A stretch of 64,000 bases of DNA from JAPPFW01 sp965231815. GTDB lineage: Bacteria; Actinomycetota; Acidimicrobiia; Spongiisociales; Spongiisociaceae. The DNA lies in the NCBI GenBank assembly GCA_965231815.1, contig OZ246890.1, positions 186,001-250,000 on the forward strand. The letters are read 5' to 3'. A program made the translations under genes and the position numbers. This document shows, piece by piece, positions 49,692 through 57,847 of this stretch. The stretch's first letter is position 1; each line of letters opens with the position of its first letter. A model generated the notes under the pieces. It was not told the DNA's origin, ran no database searches, and saw only the letters and a list, made by a program, of their open reading frames with translations.

Positions 49692-50549
49692 TCAGAACTG
49701 GTCGAAGAACCCCGGATCGATTTCTATGTCTTCGATCACTCGCTTCGTGACGTTGACCCCCAAGCCATACTCCTTGAGCAGGTCACATAGTTCGTCACCA
49801 TTCACGAGGTCGACAGGCGGAGCCCCATCCCTAGTTGCTTCGTAGCGGGCGCTGCGAGTGAAGGAACCGGTGGTGATCAACAGTCCCTTTTCTCCTCGTC
49901 CTGTCATCGCTCCCCGGAAGTCCCTTACGGCACCCGGTCCTACCGAACCACGGAAACGCTTACACTGGAAGAACGTGGGGAACGAGACCAACGACAGTCG
50001 ATAGACACCAACTCCGTCCAATCCTCCGTCACCCGACCTCCCGAGTACCTCCACGTTTCGGAATCCGGCTTCTCGCAGCAAGCGCTGGGCTAGTCGCTCA
50101 AAAGCATGCGGCGTCATTCGAAGGAGCTTCTCAAGTAGATCAATCCTCCAATGATCAGCATCTTCGTCAGGATCACCCTTCTCGGTGGGGTCGATGGGAG
50201 GCGTTGGCCCGCCGATCGTCTTGGGTGGAGGCATGGGTTGCTTATCCGGGGTCTCCACCTGTTCTCTGGACAGGGTACGGCCGCGTTCCGTCAGTGCCCA
50301 CACACCCCTTGAGGAATTGGCCAGGGCACCGATATTTTTTAGATAGGTCCGTGCCCACCCGAGTCGGTAGTCAATCTCGGTTTGAGGAGAACCGGGTTTG
50401 TGCATGACCATCAGTAACTCCTCAGAGAGGTTCTCCTGTTGTGCGACCTGGACGGAAATTTCAGATATGTGTGCAGAGCCACCCAGTGTGCGCACCGCTT
50501 GGAGGACAGGCCACATCAACTGTTGCGAGGTAGGCATCTTCAGCGTCAT
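49692..50549 (-). CDS. Mrr-like type IV restriction endonuclease
   Basis: A 285-residue protein. The N-terminal winged-helix domain (Mrr_N: SQQLMWPVLQAVRTLGGSAH, TEIDYRLGWARTYLKNIGAL) is joined by a proline-rich linker (about residues 100-125) to the Mrr nuclease domain: FERLAQRLLREAGFRNVEVL, GRSGDGGLDGVGVYR (catalytic Asp), FFQCKRFRGSVGPGAVRDFR (Q-x-K) and KGLLITTGSFT. Such enzymes cut modified DNA and need no methylase. It lies between two type II systems. An alternative start is ATG 50537. Confidence 0.88.
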   Translation of the reverse strand: MTLKMPTSQQLMWPVLQAVRTLGGSAHISEISVQVAQQENLSEELLMVMHKPGSPQTEIDYRLGWARTYLKNIGALANSSRGVWALTERGRTLSREQVETPDKQPMPPPKTIGGPTPPIDPTEKGDPDEDADHWRIDLLEKLLRMTPHAFERLAQRLLREAGFRNVEVLGRSGDGGLDGVGVYRLSLVSFPTFFQCKRFRGSVGPGAVRDFRGAMTGRGEKGLLITTGSFTRSARYEATRDGAPPVDLVNGDELCDLLKEYGLGVNVTKRVIEDIEIDPGFFDQF

Positions 50550-50619
50550 CTAGCCAACCTATCACAAGCCTCAAGCGCCTAACGTTTTTGACAGCGGACG
50601 GAACATAATCTTATGGTCC

Positions 50620-50775
50620 CTGCTCCTTTCTCCAGACGTTCCATTTGTCACTCGGTAAGAAAATTCGGCCCAGGTCGGTCAACATCCACGACCCTCCGGC
50701 TCGCGGAATTGACCACGGCACCGACACTCTTAGATCGCGTGCGGCTCCATCCGAGGTAGTAGTCGATCTGCCGAT
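50620..50775 (-). pseudogene. Fragment of a second Mrr_N winged-helix domain
   Basis: Translated on the minus strand this stretch reads QIDYYLGWSRTRSKSVGAVV with NSASRR, then, after a frame change, VWMLTDLGRIFLPSDKWNVW. It matches the neighbouring Mrr-like protein (EIDYRLGWARTYLKNIGALA, VWALTERGR). The nuclease domain is missing. It is a remnant of another Mrr-type or restriction-associated gene. Confidence 0.55.
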
Positions 50776-50872
50776 TTTGAAGGGTGAAGATGGCCGTACA
50801 CCGGACCCCCGGTATATCTCTACGTACATCGTTCCTATCTTTGTAGAGGGCTCGCTCGTATATACTTGCGTT

Positions 50873-51088
50873 GTGACCAAGCGCCTAATCGATATTGATG
50901 ACGAGGCTCTCGAGCAAGCTCGTACGCTGCTCAAGGGCGCCACAGTCAAGGAGACGGTGAATATGGCTCTCCAAGATTTCTGTCGTCGTGACGCCATGGT
51001 TGGGCTACTGGCTCACATCCAGAAGCTGGCAGCCGAAGATCTCGGCGATCCGCAGGTCATGGAAGGCGTTCATCGTCGTTGGCCTTAA
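50873..51088 (+). CDS. VapB-type antitoxin
   Basis: A 71-residue protein starting at GTG 50873 (VTKRLIDIDDEALEQARTLL). The pattern, a short ribbon then TVKETVNMALQDFCRRDAM, is the ribbon-helix-helix of VapB antitoxins in Actinobacteria. A TATACT box lies 8-13 bases upstream, so the message may be leaderless. A truncated VapC gene follows after 2 bp. Confidence 0.72.
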   Translation: MTKRLIDIDDEALEQARTLLKGATVKETVNMALQDFCRRDAMVGLLAHIQKLAAEDLGDPQVMEGVHRRWP

Positions 51089-51090
51089 GG

Positions 51091-51267
51091 GTGAGGCCAA
51101 CGACCACAAGTCTCTACCTCGCCGATAAGAGCGCACTAGCGCGCAGTCACATCCAAGCGGTTTCGCAGCGACTGTCCCCGCTGTATCGAGCCGAGCTTGT
51201 CTCAACTTTGGGAGTTGCACTCAAGCCTAAACAGATTCCTGACGTTGAGACCGCGAACCATCGTTAG
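51091..51267 (+). pseudogene. Truncated VapC (PIN-domain) toxin
   Basis: GTG 51091 begins VRPTTTSLYLADKSALARSH, the start of a VapC PIN domain (normally YLADTSALAR; here Thr is Lys), followed by RLSPLYRAELVST. After about 45 residues homology stops and a stop codon occurs at 51265-51267. The other acidic active-site residues are lost, so the toxin cannot be functional. The adjacent BglII-like gene starts 5 bp later, so a rearrangement probably cut the toxin gene. Confidence 0.65.
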
Positions 51268-51272
51268 CATCC

Positions 51273-52130
51273 ATGCGAATGGCCAATCAAGGACCGCAAC
51301 CGGATCAGGTTCTCGACCTGGCAGGTCAGGTACGGCCACCGACCGTCGACGGACTGCCGGAGGGCTACACCTACGGTGTCACACGCTACGCGGATGTGAT
51401 CCTGGATCAGGCCTTTCCTGATCGGTTCCGTGACCTACGGTCGGCACTCGAATTGTTCAAGCCGACGCTTGATGAACTCCGAGCGGGCGGCGGAGGCCGA
51501 ACCGACTTCGTCCGACGATTCGACAACTCCCTCGGTGAGATGCTGCACGACGGCCAGCGTGTATGGGGAAGTCAGAACATCACCATCGAGAAGCGAATGG
51601 GCTTCGATGGAGATGTCGACCCGGTCTCCAAAGTGCGAGGGCACGAGATTGACGTGTTCGGGCTGGGCTCCGCTACCCATCCCTTCCCAGGAATCGCCGT
51701 CGAGATGGAATGGAACAACAAAGATCCCTTCTTCGACCGCGACCTGATCAATTTCCAAGCACTTCATCACGAGGGAGCTATTGCGGTGGGGGTAATCGTC
51801 ACCAGAGGACCCGATCTTCAGAACCTTATCTCGGGTGTGTTCCGAAGCAGTGGTGGGCATTCCAAGTATGGCTCCTCGACTACCCACTGGAACAAGCTGA
51901 TCCCAAGGGTAAATCTCGGCGGCGGCGGCGAATGCCCGCTGCTTCTTGCGGGCATCGGGCCACAACGCATTCAGGGCATCGAACTCGCCTACCGGGCACG
52001 AGCCAAACTGGACGAGGCGGAACGCCTAAGGGCAACGTGGCGGGCCTCATACGAACTCTGGCGGGAGGCAAAGCCGGTATACGAAGCCCTGGTCATAGAA
52101 GCGTTCGAACTGATGCTCCCTCTTGGGTAG
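51273..52130 (+). CDS. BglII/BamHI-like type II restriction endonuclease
   Basis: A 285-residue nuclease. The core GHEIDVFGLGS followed by GIAVEMEWNNKDPFFDRDLI belongs to the BglII/BamHI fold. The acidic residues are spaced D-17-E-x-E, exactly as Asp94, Glu111 and Glu113 of BamHI. FQALHHEGAIAVGVIVTRGP continues the core. The gene is convergent with the MT-A70-type methylase at 52155, 24 bp apart, forming a type II restriction-modification pair. No ribosome-binding site is obvious at ATG 51273 or 51279. The recognition sequence cannot be read. Confidence 0.85.
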   Translation: MRMANQGPQPDQVLDLAGQVRPPTVDGLPEGYTYGVTRYADVILDQAFPDRFRDLRSALELFKPTLDELRAGGGGRTDFVRRFDNSLGEMLHDGQRVWGSQNITIEKRMGFDGDVDPVSKVRGHEIDVFGLGSATHPFPGIAVEMEWNNKDPFFDRDLINFQALHHEGAIAVGVIVTRGPDLQNLISGVFRSSGGHSKYGSSTTHWNKLIPRVNLGGGGECPLLLAGIGPQRIQGIELAYRARAKLDEAERLRATWRASYELWREAKPVYEALVIEAFELMLPLG

Positions 52131-52154
52131 ACGCGCTCAGTATCGCAACCTACT

Positions 52155-53000
52155 TCACTTGTATGCCGCGTACTGCTTGCCGCGCGGTACGACATCAGCG
52201 TCCGCCTCAAGGCCCCACGATGTCCAACCCTGTTTTGGATAGCGAGCAAAGAGCTCAAGGTACGGTCCGGGAGAGCAGTCTTCGATAACATCATACTGTT
52301 CATCCGGCTTGCGGGAGTGCTCGCGCTTGCGGGTCTCGATCATGTTCACCTGCCGTCGACCGGGCGCCAACGTCCGCATGCTTCCCTTGACGCCGAAGAG
52401 AATCAACTCGGTGACATTTCGGAAATAGAAGCCGACACCCCGCCCGTCAGGACCGCCGTCCTTGCGGCGCTTCGCCCAGACGATGTTCGACTTGTACGTG
52501 AAGCCCCACGACTCCATAACGCGTAGGCCGTCGGCGATGAGGGCGTTCGGCACCCACAGATACAGGTGAGCATTCTCCGTGGCGACATCGGCAACCGGGA
52601 GGGCACAGATCGCCGCGGTGGTCATAGTGTCGTACCTGGACAACCGGCGATGCTCCGGGGCAACCTTGCCTGTGCGGTTCATGAAACGCCAGGGTGGATC
52701 AGCCAGGATGGTCGAAAAGGGTCCGCCTTCGAGTTGGCGCAGGTCCCCGGCTGCGGACTCGGCGCCGGTGGCTCGCTCCACGGCATCCGCCAACTCTTCC
52801 TTCGACTTAGGCACGATGCGAAGTTCATGTCCGAGCACCTCGGCCAATGACGCAAGGGTTACAACCTGGGGATTGTGTCCGTTCTTGCTGAATAGGCGAC
52901 GGACCGCGGCGGGTTGGGTACCGGCCAACCGGGCAAGCTGCGTCTTCGACAGGCCTGCCTGACGCCGGGCGTCATCTAGATCTTTGAGAAGCTCGTCCAT
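52155..53000 (-). CDS. HTH-fused MT-A70-type DNA adenine methyltransferase
   Basis: A 281-residue protein with an N-terminal XRE-like HTH (ARRQAGLSKTQLARLAGTQP, AVRRLFSKNGHNPQVVTLAS) and a C-terminal MT-A70 domain whose catalytic motif is TILADPPWRFMNRTGK (DPPW). HLYLWVPNALIADGLRVMES and HSRKPDEQYDVIEDCSPGPY are family features. It modifies adenine and partners the convergent BglII/BamHI-like nuclease. The HTH likely makes it its own regulator, replacing a separate controller protein. ATG 53000 is preferred because AGGGG lies six bases upstream; the ATG at 53006 is too close. An operator-like repeat is just upstream. Confidence 0.85.
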   Translation of the reverse strand: MDELLKDLDDARRQAGLSKTQLARLAGTQPAAVRRLFSKNGHNPQVVTLASLAEVLGHELRIVPKSKEELADAVERATGAESAAGDLRQLEGGPFSTILADPPWRFMNRTGKVAPEHRRLSRYDTMTTAAICALPVADVATENAHLYLWVPNALIADGLRVMESWGFTYKSNIVWAKRRKDGGPDGRGVGFYFRNVTELILFGVKGSMRTLAPGRRQVNMIETRKREHSRKPDEQYDVIEDCSPGPYLELFARYPKQGWTSWGLEADADVVPRGKQYAAYK

Positions 53001-53020
53001 GTCCATCCCCTGAACCCAAG

Positions 53021-53038
53021 CGTAACACCTACGTTACG
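53021..53038. promoter_or_regulatory. Operator-like inverted repeat upstream of the HTH-methylase
   Basis: CGTAAC (53021-53026) and GTTACG (53033-53038) form a perfect inverted repeat with a 6-bp spacer, about 21-38 bp upstream of the methylase start. The XRE-like HTH at the protein's N terminus is the obvious candidate to bind it, giving negative autoregulation and delayed control of the restriction-modification pair. Confidence 0.6.
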
Positions 53039-53113
53039 TTTTCCGAGTTATTCCAGCCCGGACTGTACAGGTCGGGTATGACACGAATCCGCCGGCAACG
53101 GGCCAGGGGACAC

Positions 53114-53350
53114 TCAATCTTCAGGTTCGTGGCCCACCATTCGCTGGATCCGCACGATGTTGCCTGCCCAGCCGCAAGAGCTGCACCAAGTGTGGTAGAC
53201 CCTCCGGTCAGCCTCCCAGTACTCCACGGATATTCCCTCCGAGCCGGTCACCGAACCACCGCAACCAGGGCAGAACCGAGGCCGGTCCGCCAGGTGGGCT
53301 GCCCGGTCCTGGTCCCACCAGTGGCTTCCTGAGAGGCGCCGCTCGGTCAT
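53114..53350 (-). CDS. Small zinc-ribbon protein
   Basis: A 78-residue protein with FCPGCGGSVTG and TWCSSCGWAGN, two CxxC knuckles 25-30 residues apart, consistent with a zinc ribbon. It follows the Rieske oxygenase gene by 19 bp on the same strand, so it could be cotranscribed and might serve assembly or regulation; that is inference. No clear ribosome-binding site precedes ATG 53350. Confidence 0.5.
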   Translation of the reverse strand: MTERRLSGSHWWDQDRAAHLADRPRFCPGCGGSVTGSEGISVEYWEADRRVYHTWCSSCGWAGNIVRIQRMVGHEPED

Positions 53351-53369
53351 CGCATCACATGATCCGTGG

Positions 53370-54659
53370 CTATGAGAACGGCTGCCTCACCGCGTACTCG
53401 TCAGAACTCGGAACCTCGCCCCGGGCCCGCGCCGCCTCGAGATGGATCTTGCGTAAGGTGTCGAGGGCCGGAGAGTATCTGGTCGAGCCCATGTCCAGCC
53501 AGGCGAGGGCGAAGTCGATCCCGGCGCCGAACTTCTTCTTCTCGCACGGGAGCTCGATCCGTTGCTTGGGGATCCGGGTGAACCCGACCGTCGGATCCTC
53601 GCCGGCCTCAACCCGAGCCATCTGGGCCCGGAACATACGCCGCAGCATGATGACCCCTATGTCGGACTTGCCGATGTGCTCGGCGGTCCGGTCGGCTATC
53701 TTGCCCTGGCTGACCCACGCCATCACATCCTGACCTTCGATGTAATCGACAATGTGGCGGCCCTGCTGGTCAATCCACTGGTACTCGTAGTCCACCGGGT
53801 AGATCTGTTCGGGATAGGCGTCGAGGCCCTCCGGATGGTGGTTGGAGTAGAACATCGCCCAGGTGGTGGTGTCGTCGATCGGCACGCGGATCTGCATCTG
53901 ATCGATCCCGGCACCGCCCACCCTCATCGAGTGAGGGAAAACCAGCGGATGGCCGACCGCCCAGTCGTCGTCCATTTCGGTGTGGCCCTCCAGTACTCGG
54001 CGCTTCAGGATGCCCCACTCCATCGGGTCGAAACCGACTCTCAAGTGCTTCTTCTGGAAAGACTTGGGCGCCACGAAACCCTGCTGCGCTCCCAGGAACT
54101 CGAAGTAACGACCGTGAAGCCATTCGACATGGTGGGGATCGACCGAGTTCTCCATGATCTGTAGCCAACTGCACGGCAACATCGAGTGTCCCACGTCGAC
54201 AAACCCGGGATCCACGAATACGTCGAAACGAGGCAGTTCCGGGGCCGGATCGGGACCGATGTAGGCCCAAACCATGCCCCCGAGCGCTTCGGCCTTCCCC
54301 GCAAACGCCTTGACGTTTCGCATGAAGACGGTCTTGCCCAACTCGGCCGGCTGCTCGATGCAGTTGCCGGAACAGTCGAACTTCCAACCGTGGTAACCAC
54401 ATCGGAGACCGTCCTCCTCCACCACTCCGTAGACGAGGGAGGCGGCCCGGTGAGGACAGGCCTCCTGGACGATGCCGTAACCGCCTTGGGGGGTCTTCCA
54501 GAGGGCAAAGTCCTCGCCCAGCAGCCGTACCCTACGGATGGGCCACTCGTCGAGCTGTCTCGTGAAGGCGACCGGATACCAGTAACACCGCAGCAGCTCG
54601 CCCATCGGCGTACCCGGACCAACCCGAGTTAGCCGCTCGTTCTGTTCCTTGGAAAGCAT
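53370..54659 (-). CDS. Rieske-type aromatic ring-hydroxylating oxygenase, large subunit
   Basis: A 429-residue oxygenase of the phthalate/vanillate-type Rieske family. The Rieske [2Fe-2S] cluster is bound by EACPHRAASLVYG and LRCGYHGWKFDCSG (CxH...CxxH). The mononuclear iron site is ENSVDPHHVEWLHGR. The catalytic Asp that bridges cluster and iron lies just before it. Such enzymes hydroxylate or demethylate aromatic rings using electrons from a reductase, which is not in the window. It closes the minus-strand operon that begins at 60778. Confidence 0.88.
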   Translation of the reverse strand: MLSKEQNERLTRVGPGTPMGELLRCYWYPVAFTRQLDEWPIRRVRLLGEDFALWKTPQGGYGIVQEACPHRAASLVYGVVEEDGLRCGYHGWKFDCSGNCIEQPAELGKTVFMRNVKAFAGKAEALGGMVWAYIGPDPAPELPRFDVFVDPGFVDVGHSMLPCSWLQIMENSVDPHHVEWLHGRYFEFLGAQQGFVAPKSFQKKHLRVGFDPMEWGILKRRVLEGHTEMDDDWAVGHPLVFPHSMRVGGAGIDQMQIRVPIDDTTTWAMFYSNHHPEGLDAYPEQIYPVDYEYQWIDQQGRHIVDYIEGQDVMAWVSQGKIADRTAEHIGKSDIGVIMLRRMFRAQMARVEAGEDPTVGFTRIPKQRIELPCEKKKFGAGIDFALAWLDMGSTRYSPALDTLRKIHLEAARARGEVPSSDEYAVRQPFS

Positions 54660-54721
54660 TGCCTCGCTCCTTTGTCCTCAGCGGTCGGCCGGAATGCCCC
54701 TATCCCGTCTCCCCGCCGATA

Positions 54722-56503
54722 TCAGCCCATGACCGTAACGGTTCCGGACCCACCGTCCACCCGTAGCATCGTTCCGGTCTCTATGTCCCTGGTCCCGAAG
54801 GCCGTTCCGGTGACCGCAGGGAGGCCGTACTCACGGCACACGATGGCCGCATGGGACATCATCCCACCGATGTCGGTGACGGCCGCTCCGATCGTGCCGA
54901 AGGCGGGCGCCCAGCTCGGAGCGGTGATCGGCGCCACCAGGATCTCGCCCTCGCGGAGTTGATCGATGTCGTCGGCCGACATGATCACCCGAGCCGGGCC
55001 TTCCACGACTCCCGGGGAGGCCGCAAAGCCACGCAGGTCACCATCGTCGTCTCCGGCGCCCAGCCACATCTCGATACTCTCCGAGGTGATCCCCCAGAGC
55101 ATGATCGTGAACGGCTCGGTGACCACCTCGGGCGGCTCACCCAACGCGGGCGAAGGAGTCCATTGCCGCAGGGCATCCACGATGCCCTTACGCCGGGCCA
55201 CCTCTCGCGGCCAGTAGATCGGACCCCTGGGGTTGGTCCCGACCGCCCACGCGGAATACATGTCCCACAGAGCCTCGTTCACCTCATCCCGTTTCATATA
55301 GAAGACGTCCTCGCGGGAGCCGAGGAAGCCTTCCTTGACAAACACGTCGCCTAGTTCCTTCATCTTGCGGAACATCACCGAATGGCTCCAATGCTCCACG
55401 TAGAAATTGTGGTTCTCTACGTAGGGGAAGACCACTCTGGCCAGGCCGAGTTTCTGCTGGAAGGCCTCCCGGTCCTCGTCCGAGGAAAGCAGCGCCGAGT
55501 ACTCCGCCACGATCCGATCCCGCTCGGCCCGGATTCTTTCGATCGGACGACTCACGTCCTCGCCGGCCTTGATACGCTCGGCGTAACCGGCCACGAACCC
55601 GAGCGGGATCTCGGGATGCTCGATCCAGACCTTATCGCTGTGGTAGAAGCCGTTGCCCGCCGAATAGTTGAACCAGGGATCCTTGACAGAGTTCCAGTGA
55701 TCCATGAACGGTGTCCCGTCCAAGGCCTGCAATCCCCCGGCTAGCCGATCCTCCAAGCCGTGCTCCACGACGATGGCCGCCAGCTTCTTGAGTTCCTCAT
55801 CCGGACGGAACAGGTCAACTTCGACACCCGCCACCATTCGGGCGATCGCCAGATCCGGAATGTTGGGGAAGGCCTGCTTGCAGAACCCGAAATAGTCCAG
55901 GTAGGCAGCATATCCCAGGTTGAGGAACTCGAAGTGGTAGTGCCAGAGCTTGAGACCCAGGTTGAGCAGACCCCGGTACTCCTCCTGAATGGTGAGGCCC
56001 GAACCCGTTCCTCGACCTTCGGTTATTACCTCGATGTCCTCCTTGTCGGGCAGGGACGAGAAACTGATGGCCTCCATCTCGGCGATCAGGTCCTTCATCT
56101 TGACCAGCCATTTCTCGTATAGATCGCCCCAGTTCATGAAGTAGAAACCGGCTCGCTCCATGAACTGTGGCACGCGTGCCTCGATCTCGGCGCCGTCGAG
56201 CACGGGCACCGGAGTCAGGTAGGCGTAGCCGTTCAGCACCCGGTAGTCGATTCCCAGGGCGGGCGGGATCAGGTAGTGGCGGGTGTTGTACTGCGATAGC
56301 GCCGCAATAGCGTATTCGTACCAGGTGGCGTCCCACGGCGTGAGCGGCTCGGCCCAGTGGATACTGTCCTGGAACCAGAACGTGGCTTCTTCGTATTCCC
56401 GCCGGTCTTCAGAGAACGGGAGCGAATACGTATACAGGTCTTCCCACCCTTCAGCGCCGGGTGGCGTTTCGGCCTCAAACGGGCTCGGAAAGCGGTTGGC
56501 CAT
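54722..56503 (-). CDS. PEP-utilising phosphotransferase subunit, phenylphosphate synthase PpsA-like
   Basis: A 593-residue protein. The last ~80 residues form the swivelling phosphohistidine domain, with GGMMSHAAIVCREYGLPAVT carrying the active His as in PEP synthase. The large helical N terminus (WAEPLTPWDATWYEYAIAAL, GYAYLTPVPVLDG) is the substrate-handling part. This split layout, with a separate ATP-grasp subunit next door, is seen in phenylphosphate synthase (PpsA/PpsB) of Thauera and in the CreH/CreI pair that phosphorylates 4-cresol in Corynebacterium. ATG 56503 has AAGGAG nine bases upstream. It probably phosphorylates an aromatic hydroxyl. Confidence 0.75.
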   Translation of the reverse strand: MANRFPSPFEAETPPGAEGWEDLYTYSLPFSEDRREYEEATFWFQDSIHWAEPLTPWDATWYEYAIAALSQYNTRHYLIPPALGIDYRVLNGYAYLTPVPVLDGAEIEARVPQFMERAGFYFMNWGDLYEKWLVKMKDLIAEMEAISFSSLPDKEDIEVITEGRGTGSGLTIQEEYRGLLNLGLKLWHYHFEFLNLGYAAYLDYFGFCKQAFPNIPDLAIARMVAGVEVDLFRPDEELKKLAAIVVEHGLEDRLAGGLQALDGTPFMDHWNSVKDPWFNYSAGNGFYHSDKVWIEHPEIPLGFVAGYAERIKAGEDVSRPIERIRAERDRIVAEYSALLSSDEDREAFQQKLGLARVVFPYVENHNFYVEHWSHSVMFRKMKELGDVFVKEGFLGSREDVFYMKRDEVNEALWDMYSAWAVGTNPRGPIYWPREVARRKGIVDALRQWTPSPALGEPPEVVTEPFTIMLWGITSESIEMWLGAGDDDGDLRGFAASPGVVEGPARVIMSADDIDQLREGEILVAPITAPSWAPAFGTIGAAVTDIGGMMSHAAIVCREYGLPAVTGTAFGTRDIETGTMLRVDGGSGTVTVMG

Positions 56504-56585
56504 TACTTCCATCTCCTTGTCGGTCGACTACCTCGCTAGCCGCTAATGATTGATCGTCGGTCCTCCTCGACCCTCTTGGTCCCCG

Positions 56586-57692
56586 CTAATCCTCCTTGTC
56601 GCTAGCCGTGGCGGCGTCCCGCGTGTGGATCGGTGACAGCAAGGTCGACACGATGCTATCCATGAACCCCGCCGAGGTCTGTGACACCCGGCGCACCGTC
56701 CGTCTGCTCCACACCGTTTCAGGTCTGCTCTGGAGCATCAGCACGTTGCGGCCCTCGGGTAGGTGACGATCCACTGCCCACTCGATGTCCTGAGGAGCCC
56801 CGAAATACTGTTCCACCACTTTCGCCATCCGGGTTATCTCGAGCAGTTGGGAATCGGTGACAGACGGTTGCGTTTGCCGGTCGGTGGCGACATCCCGCCA
56901 CTCCACCCCGCTACCGTCCGGACGCATCACCAACTCCGTGTGCTTGGTGGAAACGGTTCGGGAGTGGATCTCCATGATTACCTTGTCAACCAGGTAGTTA
57001 TCCGGTGTGACCTCCCCCGATACGACCGCCTCGCCGAGTCCCCAGGACGATTCGATGGCCACCTGGGACCGGTCACCGGTAGCCGGATCAAGGGTGAAAG
57101 CCACCCCGGCCGACCGGGGATCCACCATCTGCTGGACAGCCACCGACATCGACACGACCTCGTGGCCGTATCCCATCTCGTGCCGGTAGGACATGGCTCG
57201 AGCCGTGAATAGAGATGACCAGCATCGCTTCACATATTGAACAACCTGATCGGCGCCTCTTATCCAGAGGAACGTATCCTGCTGACCGGCGAAGCTGGCG
57301 TCGGGTAGATCCTCGGCGGTGGCGCTAGACCTAACCGCCACCGGTACGGATTCCTGGTTGCAACGCGCACATAGCTGCTGGTAGGCGGACCGGACGGCAT
57401 CCTCGACATCTGATGCCATCGGGAGGGACTCGATCCGAGCCCGGACTTGCTTCGAGACTTCGCGAACACCGATCGGAACGTCGAACTCGACCTTATCAAG
57501 GAAAGATCGAACCTCCTCGATAGCCTCCGGGTGTTCCCTGATCGTTTCGAATCCGTCGGTGGTTACCGCGAAGCCGGGCGGGACGGGAAGGCCGGCCTTC
57601 ATCATCTCTCCCAGACCGGCGTTCTTACCGCCGATCCTGGATCGGTATTCAGGCAGGTAGTCGTCGAACCAGATCACGTACCGGTTACTCAT
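56586..57692 (-). CDS. PEP/pyruvate-binding ATP-grasp subunit, phenylphosphate synthase PpsB-like
   Basis: A 368-residue equivalent of the N-terminal half of PEP synthase. Start MSNRYVIWFDDYLPE (ATG 57692), then SRIGGKNAGLGEMMKAGLPV, PVAVRSSATAEDLPDASFAG and SSWGLGEAVVSGEVTPDNYL, ending with DIEWAVDRHLPEGRNVLMLQ. These are the ATP-grasp substrate and metal contacts. The phosphohistidine domain is supplied by the next gene, so both are needed for ATP-driven phosphoryl transfer. A longer reading frame to 57890 is non-homologous. Confidence 0.8.
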   Translation of the reverse strand: MSNRYVIWFDDYLPEYRSRIGGKNAGLGEMMKAGLPVPPGFAVTTDGFETIREHPEAIEEVRSFLDKVEFDVPIGVREVSKQVRARIESLPMASDVEDAVRSAYQQLCARCNQESVPVAVRSSATAEDLPDASFAGQQDTFLWIRGADQVVQYVKRCWSSLFTARAMSYRHEMGYGHEVVSMSVAVQQMVDPRSAGVAFTLDPATGDRSQVAIESSWGLGEAVVSGEVTPDNYLVDKVIMEIHSRTVSTKHTELVMRPDGSGVEWRDVATDRQTQPSVTDSQLLEITRMAKVVEQYFGAPQDIEWAVDRHLPEGRNVLMLQSRPETVWSRRTVRRVSQTSAGFMDSIVSTLLSPIHTRDAATASDKED

Positions 57693-57847
57693 GATGGGAG
57701 CTTGCTCCACGGCAGGGGATGGACGGGGTAGGGGATCATAGGAAGGAGCCGTCGGACAGGCATTACACACGGCAGAGATAGCGGACCGGGCGCCGGAGAG
57801 AAGTGGTGGGTGGGTCAGCTCCGATGGCTCCGAGGCGCCAGATGGAA

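Noticed and set aside
50589..50618. TTGACA and TATGGT on the plus strand as a vapB promoter
   Set aside because: It lies about 250 bp from vapB and within the decayed Mrr_N region; the TATACT next to vapB is a better candidate.
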